Notes: generated from the sequence alone by a model not told the origin. 64,000 nucleotides of DNA from Clostridiales bacterium Firm_07 (GCA_001604005.1 LVAM01000010.1:369924-433923), one strand, 5' to 3'; positions 10,843 to 19,045 are shown, counted from the stretch's first letter. A program made the numbers and translations.

Positions 10843-12939
10843 TCATTTCACGCTGAAAAGAATGTCGGCATACGTTGGGAAGGGCCAGTAGCGTTTCTCC
10901 GTCAGCGTCTCCGCCTCGTCGCAGGCGAGCCGCAGTTGGCACATTCTCGGCAGAACGTCGTCGCGGATCTTTTGCGACTCCTCCGTCACGTTTTCGGCGT
11001 CGTGCAACGCGATCACGGCGCCTTGCAAATCGTCAACGGCCGCCGCGATCCTGTCAGTCAGATCCGAGAGTTTCCCGATCAGTTTTTCTTCGTACGCGCA
11101 GGCAACGGCGGGCGCCACCGCCTTTTTTGCGGCGGCGTTTTTCGCCAGATCGGCGGTGAAACGCTCCACGGCGGGCGCGATTTGCGTTTTTGCCATATCG
11201 ACCATCGTGTTGGCTTCGATCACGACCGACTTGCAATAGTTTTCCAACATAATCTCACAGCGCGCGTGAAGTTCCTCCACCGAAAAAACTTTGTGCCGCG
11301 TGAGCATTTCCACGTTCTTCGGATCCAAAATGTGCGGCATACAGTCGGCGGTGGTGCGATAGTTGAGAAGTCCGCGCACCTCGGTCGCTTCCCTGATCCA
11401 AGCGTCGTCGTACCCGTTGCCGTTGAAAATGATGCGCTTGTGCTGCCGGATCGTCTCTTTGATCATCTCGTGCAGTGCCGTTTCAAAATCCTTTGCGCCT
11501 TCCAGGCGATCGGCATAAATGCGCAGACTCTCGGCAACGGCGCTGTTGAGCATAATGTTGGCGCAGGCGATGCTGTTGGAAGAGCCGAGCATACGGAATT
11601 CAAATTTGTTGCCGGTAAAAGCGAACGGCGAGGTGCGGTTGCGGTCGGTGGTATCGCGGTTGAATTTCGGGAGCACGTGCACGCCGAGTTTCATTTGCAT
11701 CCGCTCCGCGCCTTTGTACGGCGCGTCGTTTTCGATCGCGTCCAGCACCGCCGTCAGTTCGTCGCCGAGAAAGATGGAGATAACGGCTGGCGGCGCCTCG
11801 TTTGCGCCCAAACGGTGATCGTTTCCCGCGGTGGCGACCGAAATACGCAGCAGATCCTGATAATCGTCCACCGCTTTGATCACGGCGCAAAGGAAGAGCA
11901 GAAACTGTGCGTTTTCATAAGGCGTTTCGCCGGGATAAAGCAGGTTTTGCCCCTCGTTTGTGGCAATCGACCAGTTGTTGTGCTTGCCGGAGCCGTTGAC
12001 GCCGGCAAACGGTTTTTCGTGCAACAGACAAACAAGCCCGTGGCGCGAAGCAACCTTTTGCATCATCTCCATTGTCAGTTGGTTGTGGTCTGTCGCCACG
12101 TTTGTGGTGGTATAGATGGGCGCCAGTTCGTGCTGTGCCGGCGCGACCTCGTTGTGCTCGGTCTTTGCCATAATGCCGAGCTTCCAGAGTTCCTCGTTGA
12201 GATCCGCCATAAACTCGGCGACTTTCGGTTTGATCGCGCCGAAATAATGGTCGTCCATCTCCTGCCCTTTGGGCGGTTTGGCGCCAAAAAGCGTTCTGCC
12301 GGTAAAGCGCAGATCGGGGCGGGCGTCATACATTTCTTTGGAGATGAGAAAATATTCCTGTTCCGGCCCAACCGAAGAGCGCACGCATTTTGCCGTGTCG
12401 TTTCCGAAAAGGCGAAGGACGCGCAGTGCCTGCTTATTTAAAGCCTCCATCGAGCGCAGAAGCGGCGTTTTCTTATCCAGCGCGTGCCCGCCGTACGAGC
12501 AGAACGCCGTGGGAATACACAGCGTATTCCCTTTGATAAAGGCGTAAGAAGTCGGATCCCACGCGGTATAGCCGCGCGCCTCAAAGGTCGCGCGCAGTCC
12601 GCCCGACGGGAAAGACGAAGCGTCCGGCTCGCCTTTGATCAGTTCCTTACCGGAAAACTCCATAATGACGCCGCCGTCGGGAGAGGGAGAGATGAAACTG
12701 TCGTGTTTTTCGGCGGTGATGCCGGTGAGCGGCTGAAACCAGTGGGTAAAATGCGTGGCGCCTTTGGCGACCGCCCAATCCTTCATTGCCGCGGCGACCG
12801 CGTTGGCAACGCCGATATCCAGCGCCGCGCCCTCGTCGATCGTCTGTTTGAGCGAAGCATAAACTTTCGCAGACAAGGTGGCTTTCATCACTCTGTCGTC
12901 AAATACCATACTGCCGAATGTTTCCGATACGCTTTTCAT
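10843..12939 (-). CDS. glnN: Type III glutamine synthetase (GlnN)
   Basis: 698 aa, the length typical of the large type III enzyme, which condenses glutamate and ammonia using ATP. Visible family features are the N-terminal [11 protein letters not shown], the [13 protein letters not shown] block of metal and substrate ligands, and [12 protein letters not shown] 12939 is chosen because it follows AAGGAG and the protein then begins MKSVSETFG; a longer in-frame extension to 12993 would run through the terminator hairpin of the leader. The leader (12940-13087) has two ANTAR-type stem-loops, each overlapping an intrinsic terminator. It heads an operon continuing with asnB, guaA and pyrG. A second, short glutamine synthetase is encoded in the divergent operon. 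Confidence 0.96.
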   Translation of the reverse strand: MKSVSETFGSMVFDDRVMKATLSAKVYASLKQTIDEGAALDIGVANAVAAAMKDWAVAKGATHFTHWFQPLTGITAEKHDSFISPSPDGGVIMEFSGKELIKGEPDASSFPSGGLRATFEARGYTAWDPTSYAFIKGNTLCIPTAFCSYGGHALDKKTPLLRSMEALNKQALRVLRLFGNDTAKCVRSSVGPEQEYFLISKEMYDARPDLRFTGRTLFGAKPPKGQEMDDHYFGAIKPKVAEFMADLNEELWKLGIMAKTEHNEVAPAQHELAPIYTTTNVATDHNQLTMEMMQKVASRHGLVCLLHEKPFAGVNGSGKHNNWSIATNEGQNLLYPGETPYENAQFLLFLCAVIKAVDDYQDLLRISVATAGNDHRLGANEAPPAVISIFLGDELTAVLDAIENDAPYKGAERMQMKLGVHVLPKFNRDTTDRNRTSPFAFTGNKFEFRMLGSSNSIACANIMLNSAVAESLRIYADRLEGAKDFETALHEMIKETIRQHKRIIFNGNGYDDAWIREATEVRGLLNYRTTADCMPHILDPKNVEMLTRHKVFSVEELHARCEIMLENYCKSVVIEANTMVDMAKTQIAPAVERFTADLAKNAAAKKAVAPAVACAYEEKLIGKLSDLTDRIAAAVDDLQGAVIALHDAENVTEESQKIRDDVLPRMCQLRLACDEAETLTEKRYWPFPTYADILFSVK

Positions 12940-12972
12940 TTTCTTTTCTCCTTTTCCGAAAATAAGAAAGAA

Positions 12973-13002
12973 GCGCCTTTTATGCCGAAACATAAAAGAC
13001 GC
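12973..13002 (-). terminator. Leader terminator 2 of the glnN operon
   Basis: In the RNA a 12-bp stem (13002-12991 with 12984-12973, one G-U pair) with loop UUUCGG is followed by UUCUUUCUUAUUUU. Its 5' arm shares bases 12995-13002 with the ANTAR stem-loop at 12995-13012, so the two structures exclude each other. It lies between promoter and start codon, which makes it an attenuator. Confidence 0.8.
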
Positions 13003-13012
13003 CGTTGCCTTT
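12995..13012 (-). promoter_or_regulatory. ANTAR-type stem-loop 2 in the glnN leader
   Basis: The RNA reads AAAGGC-AACGGC-GUCUUU: a 6-bp stem with a hexaloop having A at position 1 and G at position 4, the signature reported for ANTAR antiterminator targets. Its 3' arm is part of terminator 2. Protein binding here would free transcription into glnN. Confidence 0.75.
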
Positions 13013-13044
13013 CTTTATATACAATTGTTCGTAAAACGAAAATC

Positions 13045-13073
13045 GCGCCTTTGAACCCATCGCTCAAAGACGC
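13045..13073 (-). terminator. Leader terminator 1 of the glnN operon
   Basis: A 10-bp stem (13073-13064 with 13054-13045, one G-U pair) is followed in the RNA by GAUUUUCGUUUU. The U-tract is interrupted, so this may be a weaker terminator than the second. It overlaps the ANTAR stem-loop at 13066-13083. Confidence 0.6.
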
Positions 13074-13083
13074 CATTGCCTTT
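13066..13083 (-). promoter_or_regulatory. ANTAR-type stem-loop 1 in the glnN leader
   Basis: The RNA reads AAAGGC-AAUGGC-GUCUUU, again a hexaloop with A1 and G4, beginning only 3-4 nt from the predicted transcription start (about 13086). It differs from stem-loop 2 by one loop base. Its 3' arm overlaps terminator 1. Confidence 0.75.
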
Positions 13084-13093
13084 TACAAGCAGT

Positions 13094-13122
13094 ATTATAC
13101 ACCGCCCGCCGCGGCTTGTCAA
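13094..13122 (-). promoter_or_regulatory. Promoter of the glnN-asnB-guaA-pyrG operon
   Basis: Minus-strand TTGACA (13117-13122), a 17-nt spacer and TATAAT (13094-13099) match the consensus perfectly. Such a strong promoter suits control after initiation, by the terminators downstream. Confidence 0.9.
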
Positions 13123-13182
13123 TCCCCTTTTTCCATTTTTTCGCAAAAATTTCATCAAATCGACGCCGCGCGCTTTTTTCTA

Positions 13183-13211
13183 TTGACAAACCGTCGCGCG
13201 CGTGATAAAAT
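13183..13211 (+). promoter_or_regulatory. Promoter of the glutamate synthase-glnA-ANTAR operon
   Basis: TTGACA (13183-13188), a 17-nt spacer and TAAAAT (13206-13211). It fires divergently from the glnN promoter; the two -35 boxes are 60 bases apart. Confidence 0.88.
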
Positions 13212-13218
13212 GACACAT

Positions 13219-13238
13219 AATGAGCAAAGGCGTTCATT
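13219..13238 (+). promoter_or_regulatory. ANTAR-type stem-loop in the glutamate synthase leader
   Basis: The RNA AAUGAGC-AAAGGC-GUUCAUU folds into a 7-bp stem (one G-U) with hexaloop AAAGGC, having A1 and G4 as in the two glnN elements. It starts at the predicted 5' end of the transcript. Its 3' arm overlaps the first bases of the terminator at 13236-13265. The loop itself is complementary to GUCUUU at 13270-13275, another mutually exclusive pairing. Confidence 0.78.
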
Positions 13239-13283
13239 TTCGGCAGACCGAAGTCTGCCGAAAATCGGCGTCTTTTCTTTTTT
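13236..13283 (+). terminator. Leader terminator of the glutamate synthase operon
   Basis: A perfect 13-bp stem (13236-13248 with 13253-13265) capped by CGAA is followed by CGGCGUCUUUUCUUUUUU. It sits in the leader between promoter and the first gene (start 13302), so it must be bypassed for expression. Confidence 0.85.
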
Positions 13284-13301
13284 ACGGAAAGGCGGAACAC
13301 T

Positions 13302-14399
13302 ATGATCCAAAAAGAAGGAAGCGTCCGGATCCCCTCCGGCTGCGCCATTGCGGCGGTGATCTCCAAAAACGGGGAGCGTATGACGGGAGAGCCGATCATA
13401 CGGGCGATGAAACCGATGCACGACCGTTCCAACGGGCTTGGCGGCGGGTTTGCCGGCTACGGGATCTATCCGGAATATCGGGACCTTTACGCGCTGCATT
13501 TGTTTTTTGACTGTCGGGACACCCGCAAAGCGTGCGAGGCGTTTTTGAAAGAATGCTTCGAGGTGGTACGGGGCGAGATCATTCCCACCCGAAAAATGCC
13601 CGAGATCACCGATGAGCCGCTCATTTGGCGCTATTTTGTCGCGCCGCTTCGCTCGGTCCTTTCGAATCTGCAATTGGACGAAAAAAGTTTCGTCGCGCGC
13701 ACGGTGATGAAGATCAACACCGAGATGAAAGGGGCATACGTTTTTTCCAGTGGGAAAAATATGGGCACTTTCAAAGCCGTGGGCTATCCGGAAGACGTGG
13801 GCGCTTTCTACCGCCTGGAAGAATACTCCGGTTACTGTTGGACGGCACACGGACGCTATCCCACCAACACGCCCGGGTGGTGGGGCGGCGCGCATCCTTT
13901 TACCCTGCTTGACTACGCGGTCGTCCACAACGGAGAGATCTCCTCTTACGATGCGAACCGCCGCTTTATCGAGATGTTCGGCTACAAATGCACCCTGCAA
14001 ACCGACACCGAGGTGATCACCTACATTTTGGATTATCTGGTCCGCGTACGGCAACTGACGCTCCGCGAGGCGGCAAACGTCATCGCCGCGCCGTTTTGGA
14101 GCACGATCGAAGCGAAACAAGACGCTTATGAGAAAGAAAAACTGCGGTATTTGCGCACCGTGTTTCCGAGTTTGCTCATCACCGGTCCTTTTTCCATCGT
14201 GCTGGGCTTTGACGGGGGATTGATGGCTTTGAACGACCGACTGAAACTGCGCTCTATGGTGGTGGGCGAAAAGGACGACAAAGTCTTTATCGCCAGTGAA
14301 GAAGCCGCCGTTCGCGCTATGGAGCCGGAAGCGGAAAACATTTGGTCGCCCGCGGGCGGCGAGCCCGTGATCGTGACCGTGAAGGAGGGAATGTTCTGA
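13302..14399 (+). CDS. Glutamate synthase amidotransferase subunit (GltB domain 1, class II GATase)
   Basis: 365 aa. In many clostridia and archaea glutamate synthase is split into separate amidotransferase, synthase and GXGXG proteins, and this is the first. SGCAIAAVISKNGE contains the likely nucleophile Cys14, followed by MHDRSNGLGGGFAGYGIYPEY, a block typical of the split GATase subunit. TAHGRYPTNTPG and VVHNGEISSYDANRR are class II amidotransferase motifs. It would hydrolyse glutamine and pass ammonia to the synthase subunit. A Cys that is not at position 2 implies N-terminal processing or an alternative start; the family commonly shows this extension. The stop overlaps the next start (TGATG). 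Confidence 0.9.
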   Translation: MIQKEGSVRIPSGCAIAAVISKNGERMTGEPIIRAMKPMHDRSNGLGGGFAGYGIYPEYRDLYALHLFFDCRDTRKACEAFLKECFEVVRGEIIPTRKMPEITDEPLIWRYFVAPLRSVLSNLQLDEKSFVARTVMKINTEMKGAYVFSSGKNMGTFKAVGYPEDVGAFYRLEEYSGYCWTAHGRYPTNTPGWWGGAHPFTLLDYAVVHNGEISSYDANRRFIEMFGYKCTLQTDTEVITYILDYLVRVRQLTLREAANVIAAPFWSTIEAKQDAYEKEKLRYLRTVFPSLLITGPFSIVLGFDGGLMALNDRLKLRSMVVGEKDDKVFIASEEAAVRAMEPEAENIWSPAGGEPVIVTVKEGMF

Positions 14400-15904
14400 T
14401 GGGTGTGGAGTTCATATATCCGGAATTTGAAGTGATCCGCGACAAAGAACGCTGTATCTCCTGTCGCGTGTGTGAACGTCAGTGCGCCAACGAAGTGCAC
14501 GTCTTCCGCGAAAAAGACGGCGTGATGGTGAGCGATGAATCCAAATGCGTCAACTGTCAACGCTGTGTCTCGTTTTGCCCGACGCGGGCGTTGAAGATCG
14601 TCAAAAGCGACTGCACGTTGCGGGAAAACGCCAACTGGCAAAACGACACCGTGCGGGAGATCTACAAACAGGCAAACAGCGGCGGCGTTTTACTCTCCTC
14701 TATGGGCAACCCCAAACCGCTGCCGGTCTATTGGGATCGCATCCTGATCAATGCTTCGCAGGTGACAAACCCGCCGATCGACCCTTTGCGCGAGCCGATG
14801 GAAACCAGAGTGTTCTTGGGCAAAAAGCCCGAAAAGATCACGCGCGGCAGGGACGGAAAGATCGACTGCTCTCTCCCGCCCCAGATCGAACTTTCGATGC
14901 CGGTGATGTTTTCCGCTATGAGTTACGGCTCGATCAGTTATAACGCCCACGCGGCGCTTGCCCGCGCCGCAAAGGAACTCGGCATCCTTTACAACACGGG
15001 CGAGGGCGGACTCCACGAAGATTTTTACGTGTACGGAGAAAATACCGTGGTGCAGGTGGCGTCGGGGCGCTTTGGCGTCCACGAGGATTATCTCAACGTC
15101 GGCGCCGCCATCGAGATCAAAATGGGACAGGGCGCAAAACCCGGCATCGGCGGACATCTGCCCGGCGCAAAGATCGTGGGCGACGTTTCCCGCACGCGCA
15201 TGATCCCGGAAGGCAGCGACGCCATCTCCCCCGCCCCGCACCACGATATCTATTCCATCGAGGATCTGCGCCAGCTGGTCTTTTCCCTCAAAGAAGCCAC
15301 CCTGTATAAAAAGCCGGTCATCGTGAAAGTTGCCGCCGTGCACAACATCGCCGCCATCGCCAGCGGCATTGCCAGAAGCGGCGCCGACATCATCGCCATC
15401 GACGGGTTTCGCGGCGGCACCGGCGCCGCGCCGACAAGGATCCGCGACAACGTCGGCATTCCGGCGGAACTGGCGCTTGCGGCGGTCGATCAAAGACTGC
15501 GCGACGAGGGGATCCGCAACGAGGTGTCTTTGGTGGTCGGCGGCTCGATCAGGAGCGCGGCGGACGTCGTCAAGGCGATCGCGCTGGGCGCGGACGCCTG
15601 TTATATCGCCACCGCGGCGCTTTTGGCTCTCGGTTGTCATCTCTGCCGCACCTGTCAGAGCGGCAAATGCAACTGGGGGATCGCCACACAGCGACCCGAC
15701 CTTGTCAAGAGGCTCGATCCTGACGTGGGGGCTGCGCGGCTAGTCAACCTGATGACGGCCTGGCGGCACGAGATTATGGAAATGATGGGCGGTATGGGCG
15801 TCAACTCCATCGAGGCGCTGCGCGGAAACCGCCTGATGCTCCGCGGTGTGGGGCTCCATCAAAAAGAACTCGAAATACTCGGCATTTCCCACGCGGGAGA
15901 ATGA
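14399..15904 (+). CDS. gltB: Glutamate synthase FMN-binding subunit with two [4Fe-4S] ferredoxin motifs
   Basis: 501 aa. Cysteines 19/22/25/29 and 50/53/56/60 form two CxxCxxCxxxC ferredoxin clusters. They precede the FMN-binding TIM barrel, with GEGGLHEDF, PGIGGHLPG, the flavin/substrate loop FRGGTGAAPTRIRD and the 3Fe-4S cluster motif CHLCRTCQSGKC. It makes glutamate from 2-oxoglutarate and ammonia. Reducing power probably arrives through the ferredoxin motifs, because no NAD(P)H-binding GltD subunit is nearby. ATG 14399 follows AGGAGG within the end of the preceding gene; an upstream in-frame ATG at 14342 is less likely. Confidence 0.93.
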   Translation: MGVEFIYPEFEVIRDKERCISCRVCERQCANEVHVFREKDGVMVSDESKCVNCQRCVSFCPTRALKIVKSDCTLRENANWQNDTVREIYKQANSGGVLLSSMGNPKPLPVYWDRILINASQVTNPPIDPLREPMETRVFLGKKPEKITRGRDGKIDCSLPPQIELSMPVMFSAMSYGSISYNAHAALARAAKELGILYNTGEGGLHEDFYVYGENTVVQVASGRFGVHEDYLNVGAAIEIKMGQGAKPGIGGHLPGAKIVGDVSRTRMIPEGSDAISPAPHHDIYSIEDLRQLVFSLKEATLYKKPVIVKVAAVHNIAAIASGIARSGADIIAIDGFRGGTGAAPTRIRDNVGIPAELALAAVDQRLRDEGIRNEVSLVVGGSIRSAADVVKAIALGADACYIATAALLALGCHLCRTCQSGKCNWGIATQRPDLVKRLDPDVGAARLVNLMTAWRHEIMEMMGGMGVNSIEALRGNRLMLRGVGLHQKELEILGISHAGE

Positions 15905-15975
15905 CAAAACGAAAAACGGAGAAAATCCGATTTTTCAAAAAATCTATGGAAAAAAGCCAAAAGGGGTTGTATAAT

Positions 15976-16695
15976 ATGATCATAGAGGTGGGAGAACTTG
16001 ACCACCGCGCCATCAACGAGGCACTGCGCGGCACAGATCGGGAAGTGACCCTCTCCGGCTGTATGGGACAGCGTTTCATCTGTGCCGGTATGTCGAGCGG
16101 CAACGTTGAGGTTTGCGGGATCCCCGGCAACGCGCTCGGCGCCTATCTCAACGGTGCGCACATCACCGTCCGCGGCAACGCGCAAGACGCCGTGGGCGAC
16201 ACGATGAACGCCGGCACGATCGTCATTCACGGCAACGTCGGCGACGCCGTAGGATACGCTATGCGCGGCGGCAGGATCTTTGTAAAAGGAGACGCCGGAT
16301 ACCGCGCCGGCATTCATATGAAAGCATACCGCGAAAAGATCCCCGTTCTGGTGATCGGCGGCAAGACCGGCAGTTTTCTCGGAGAATATCAGGCGGGCGG
16401 TGTGATCGTGGTGCTCGGTCTCTCGAAAGACACGCGCCGCATCGTCGGCAATTTCCCCTGCACGGGTATGCACGGCGGCAAGATGATTCTGCGCTCGGAC
16501 TGTCGGGATCTCGTCTTTCCGAACCAGGTAACGGCGCGTCCGGCGACGCCGGAGGATCTGGCGGAGATCCAAGGATACGTCGCGGAATATTGCGCGCTGT
16601 TCAAAGAGACGGAAGCGGACGTTTTGCGCTCTCCCTTTACCGTGATAACGCCGGACAGCAAAAACCCGTATAAACGATTGTATGTGGCAAACTGA
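15976..16695 (+). CDS. Glutamate synthase GXGXG-domain subunit (GltB domain 3)
   Basis: 239 aa made largely of the right-handed beta-helix with repeated Gly-x-x-Gly turns (GNALGAYLNGA, GNAQDAVGDTMNAG, GNVGDAVGYAMRGG), the structural C-terminal domain of glutamate synthase. It completes the three-part enzyme. I chose ATG 15976 (MIIEVGELDHRAINEAL) because family members start just before this strand and an AGGGG site is 10 nt upstream. Longer in-frame starts exist at 15901, which overlaps the previous stop as ATGA, and at 15946, so the start is uncertain. Confidence 0.88.
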   Translation: MIIEVGELDHRAINEALRGTDREVTLSGCMGQRFICAGMSSGNVEVCGIPGNALGAYLNGAHITVRGNAQDAVGDTMNAGTIVIHGNVGDAVGYAMRGGRIFVKGDAGYRAGIHMKAYREKIPVLVIGGKTGSFLGEYQAGGVIVVLGLSKDTRRIVGNFPCTGMHGGKMILRSDCRDLVFPNQVTARPATPEDLAEIQGYVAEYCALFKETEADVLRSPFTVITPDSKNPYKRLYVAN

Positions 16696-16710
16696 AAAAA
16701 GGAGGCTGCT

Positions 16711-17922
16711 ATGAAATATTCAAAAGAAGAGGTCTTGCAATACGTCGCGGAGGAAGACGTCAAGTTTATCCGGCTTGCCTTTTGCGATGTGTTCGGCAAG
16801 CAAAAAAATATTTCGATCTTGCCGGACGAGTTGCCGCGCGCTTTTGAGCACGGGATCGCTTTTGACGCGTCCGCGATCGCCGGATTCGGCGACGAGGCGC
16901 GATCCGATCTCTTTCTGCACCCCGATCCCGAAACGCTGATCCGACTGCCGTGGCGACCGGAACACGGAAAAGTGGTGCGTATGTTCTGCTCCATCACCTA
17001 TCCGAACGGAAACCCTTTTGAGTGCGATACCAGAAATTTGCTGAAAAAGGCGGTCGAAGACGCGAAAGCGGCGGGATATACCTTCTATTTCGGCGCGGAG
17101 CAGGAGTTTTATCTCTTTGAACTGGACGAAAAAAATATGCCGACGAAGACCCCGTATGATCAAGCCGGCTATATGGATATCGCGCCGGAGGATAAGGGAG
17201 AAAACGTGCGCCGCGAGATCTGCCTGACGTTGGAGCAAATGGGGATCAGACCGGAAAGTTCGCACCACGAAGAAGGCCCCGGACAAAATGAGATCGACTT
17301 TCGCTATACGGATGCGCTGACCGCCGCGGACAACGTGATGACGTTTCAAACCGTCGTCCGAACGGTGGCGCGCCGCAACGGATTGTTTGCGGATTTTTCG
17401 GCAAAACCGCTCGACGACGCGCCCGGCAACGGATTTCATATCAATTGCTCGGTAAAGCCGGATGACGGCGCGGAAAATCAAGAGCGTATGATCGCGGGCA
17501 TTTTGGCAAAGATCGTGCCGATGACGGTCTTTCTCAATCCCACCGAACGCTCTTTCGCGCGTCTTGGGCAAATGAAAGCTCCGCGGTACGTCTCGTGGTC
17601 GCGGGAAAACCGATCGCAGTTGGTGCGCATTCCGGCGGCGGTCAAAGAATACCGCCGCGCCGAACTGCGCTCACCCGATCCTACGGCAAACCCGTATATC
17701 GCGTTTGCGCTGATGATACGGGCGGGGCTTTACGGTATGCAAAATGCCCTTCCGCTTCCCGCCCCCGTGGATCTCAATTTGTATCAGGCGGACGAGAAAA
17801 CGACCGCGAAACTGGCAAAACTGCCGGATTCTCCGAAGAGCGCCGGCGCCGCGGCGGCGGCCGACGAGTGGATAAAGACGCACATTCCCGCACCGATATT
17901 AAAAACATACTGCGAAAGATGA
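16711..17922 (+). CDS. glnA: Short type I-like glutamine synthetase
   Basis: 403 aa, shorter than the 440-470 aa of classical GlnA, as in a clade common in clostridia. Visible motifs are FGAEQEFYLFELD (metal ligands), HHEEGPGQNEIDFRY, GNGFHINCSVK, FARLGQMKAPRYVSWSRENR (substrate and ATP binding) and EYRRAELRSPDPTANPYI. The adenylylation region of proteobacterial GlnA is not recognisable. With the split glutamate synthase it forms the GS-GOGAT ammonia cycle. It lies 15 nt after the GXGXG gene, behind an AGGAGG-type site, and 33 nt before the ANTAR regulator. Confidence 0.94.
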   Translation: MKYSKEEVLQYVAEEDVKFIRLAFCDVFGKQKNISILPDELPRAFEHGIAFDASAIAGFGDEARSDLFLHPDPETLIRLPWRPEHGKVVRMFCSITYPNGNPFECDTRNLLKKAVEDAKAAGYTFYFGAEQEFYLFELDEKNMPTKTPYDQAGYMDIAPEDKGENVRREICLTLEQMGIRPESSHHEEGPGQNEIDFRYTDALTAADNVMTFQTVVRTVARRNGLFADFSAKPLDDAPGNGFHINCSVKPDDGAENQERMIAGILAKIVPMTVFLNPTERSFARLGQMKAPRYVSWSRENRSQLVRIPAAVKEYRRAELRSPDPTANPYIAFALMIRAGLYGMQNALPLPAPVDLNLYQADEKTTAKLAKLPDSPKSAGAAAAADEWIKTHIPAPILKTYCER

Positions 17923-17955
17923 TCCCGTAAATTTCAGCGAAGGGAGGGACGGTTT

Positions 17956-18540
17956 TTGAATTTCAAAGAACAGGTATACAGCGTTCTTGTCGTTTCCGCA
18001 TCCGAAAAATTCAACCGGGCGCTGCCCGCGCTCTTTTCCGTTCCCACCTTTTCGCCGCTTTTCGTGGTATCCAATATCAGCGCCGCCAAGCGGGCGACGG
18101 CGGAGCGGGATTTTGATCTTGTCGTCGTCAACTCTCCCCTCCCCGACGACACGGGGCTCCGTTTTTCCGTCGACACCGCGGATTCCTGCAACGCCGTCGT
18201 CTTGTTTTTGGCAAAGATCGAGCACTATGACGACGCGTATGAAAAACTTGCGGGGTGCGGCGTGTTTCTCCTGCAAAAACCGGTGACAAGATCGCTTTTT
18301 CAAGTGGCGCTCGGCTGGATGATCAGCGCGCGCGAGGGACTGCGCAAAAACCAAAAAAAGACGCTTTCCATAGAAGAAAAAATGAACGAGATCCGACTTG
18401 TCAATCGCGCGAAATGGTTGCTGATCAGCGAACTGAAAATGACCGAGGCGGACGCGCACCGCACCATTGAAAAGCAGGCGATGGATCGCTGCGTCCCGAG
18501 AAGTTTGGTCGCGGAAGAGATCATCAAGACATACAGTTGA
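17956..18540 (+). CDS. ANTAR-domain antiterminator with degenerate receiver (NitR-like)
   Basis: 194 aa, starting at TTG 17956 eight bases after AGGGAGG. The first ~120 residues are receiver-like but lack phosphorylation residues: the acidic pair after strand 1 is replaced (VLVVSASEKF) and the acceptor Asp by Asn/Ser (LVVVNSPLPDDTG), while the later Lys is kept (LLQKPV). The C-terminal ANTAR domain is textbook: KMNEIRLVNRAKWLLISEL, then AHRTIEKQAMDR. ANTAR proteins bind RNA stem-loops with A1/G4 hexaloops and prevent termination. Such stem-loops lie in the leader of this operon and in the divergent glnN leader, so it probably controls both. A comparable regulator (NitR) sits beside glnA in a solventogenic Clostridium. 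With no phosphoacceptor, the signal may come by protein contact, for instance with glutamine synthetase; this is inference. Confidence 0.93.
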   Translation: MNFKEQVYSVLVVSASEKFNRALPALFSVPTFSPLFVVSNISAAKRATAERDFDLVVVNSPLPDDTGLRFSVDTADSCNAVVLFLAKIEHYDDAYEKLAGCGVFLLQKPVTRSLFQVALGWMISAREGLRKNQKKTLSIEEKMNEIRLVNRAKWLLISELKMTEADAHRTIEKQAMDRCVPRSLVAEEIIKTYS

Positions 18541-18549
18541 TACGGCAAT

Positions 18550-18580
18550 AAAAAAGGAGCCGCGGCGCGGCTCCTTTTTT
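18550..18580. terminator. Bidirectional terminator, end of the glutamate synthase operon and HPr-like gene
   Basis: A GGAGCCG/CGGCTCC stem extended by six A-T pairs (18550-18562 with 18568-18580) has A and T runs on both sides. Confidence 0.9.
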
Positions 18581-18587
18581 ATTTTGT

Positions 18588-18824
18588 TCAATCCTTCACG
18601 ACAAAGCGTTCCACAGCGGCAAACACATCCGCCGCCGCGTCGTCATCGTGCACCGTCAGGGTGATCGGCTGCAAGAGATCCAAACTGAAAATGCCCATCA
18701 GAGATTTTCCGTCCACCACGTACCGCCCGGAGGCAAGGTCAATGTCGGTTTCGGCTTTCGCCACGATATTGACGAAATCACGCACGTCGGCAATGGTGGA
18801 GAGGCGAACTTTCACACTTTTCAT
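18588..18824 (-). CDS. HPr-like protein lacking the active-site histidine
   Basis: 78 aa from ATG 18824, eight bases after AAGGAG; upstream Met codons have poor spacing. The fold-typical stretches are present, including GRYVVDGKSLMGIFSLDL, which matches the regulatory Ser46 region of HPr (KSIMGxxSL). The protein contains no catalytic histidine: the GLHARP loop of true HPr is replaced by IADVRDFV. It cannot accept phosphate from PEP through His15 but might be phosphorylated on the serine, as in the Bacillus regulator Crh. No PTS gene is nearby. It is expressed alone from its own promoter. Its role, carbon-catabolite control or something else, is inferred. Confidence 0.82.
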   Translation of the reverse strand: MKSVKVRLSTIADVRDFVNIVAKAETDIDLASGRYVVDGKSLMGIFSLDLLQPITLTVHDDDAAADVFAAVERFVVKD

Positions 18825-18867
18825 CTCCATCGCTCCTTTCCTTGCAAGTTGAGATCGCTCTGTGCTC

Positions 18868-18896
18868 ATTATAGCCGAAACCCGCCGTTTTGTCAA
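18868..18896 (-). promoter_or_regulatory. Promoter of the HPr-like gene
   Basis: Minus-strand TTGACA (18891-18896), a 17-nt spacer and TATAAT (18868-18873): a perfect consensus. Confidence 0.88.
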
Positions 18897-18943
18897 GGAA
18901 AATCCCGCACGGCGGAAAAGATTTTCCTTTTTGCGCTTTTCGC

Positions 18944-18972
18944 TTGACTTCGCCCGGAAAATATAGTATAAT
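18944..18972 (+). promoter_or_regulatory. Promoter of rny
   Basis: TTGACT (18944-18949), a 17-nt spacer and TATAAT (18967-18972). An AT-rich leader of about 65 nt follows. Confidence 0.85.
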
Positions 18973-19045
18973 AAACTTTGTATATATAAAGTATCGGCTT
19001 TACTTGTTTATATATGAATTTTGAAAATCAAATAAGGAGGACACA

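Noticed and set aside
8133..10856. A 907-codon plus-strand frame across guaA and asnB
   Set aside because: It is the complement of two well-conserved enzymes; no ribosome site or recognisable product.
12940..12993. 18-codon extension of GlnN
   Set aside because: It reads through terminator 2 of the leader; the start at 12939 has a proper ribosome site.
14342..14398. 19-codon extension of the glutamate synthase FMN subunit
   Set aside because: It lies within the end of the preceding gene, and the ATG at 14399 has AGGAGG at good spacing.
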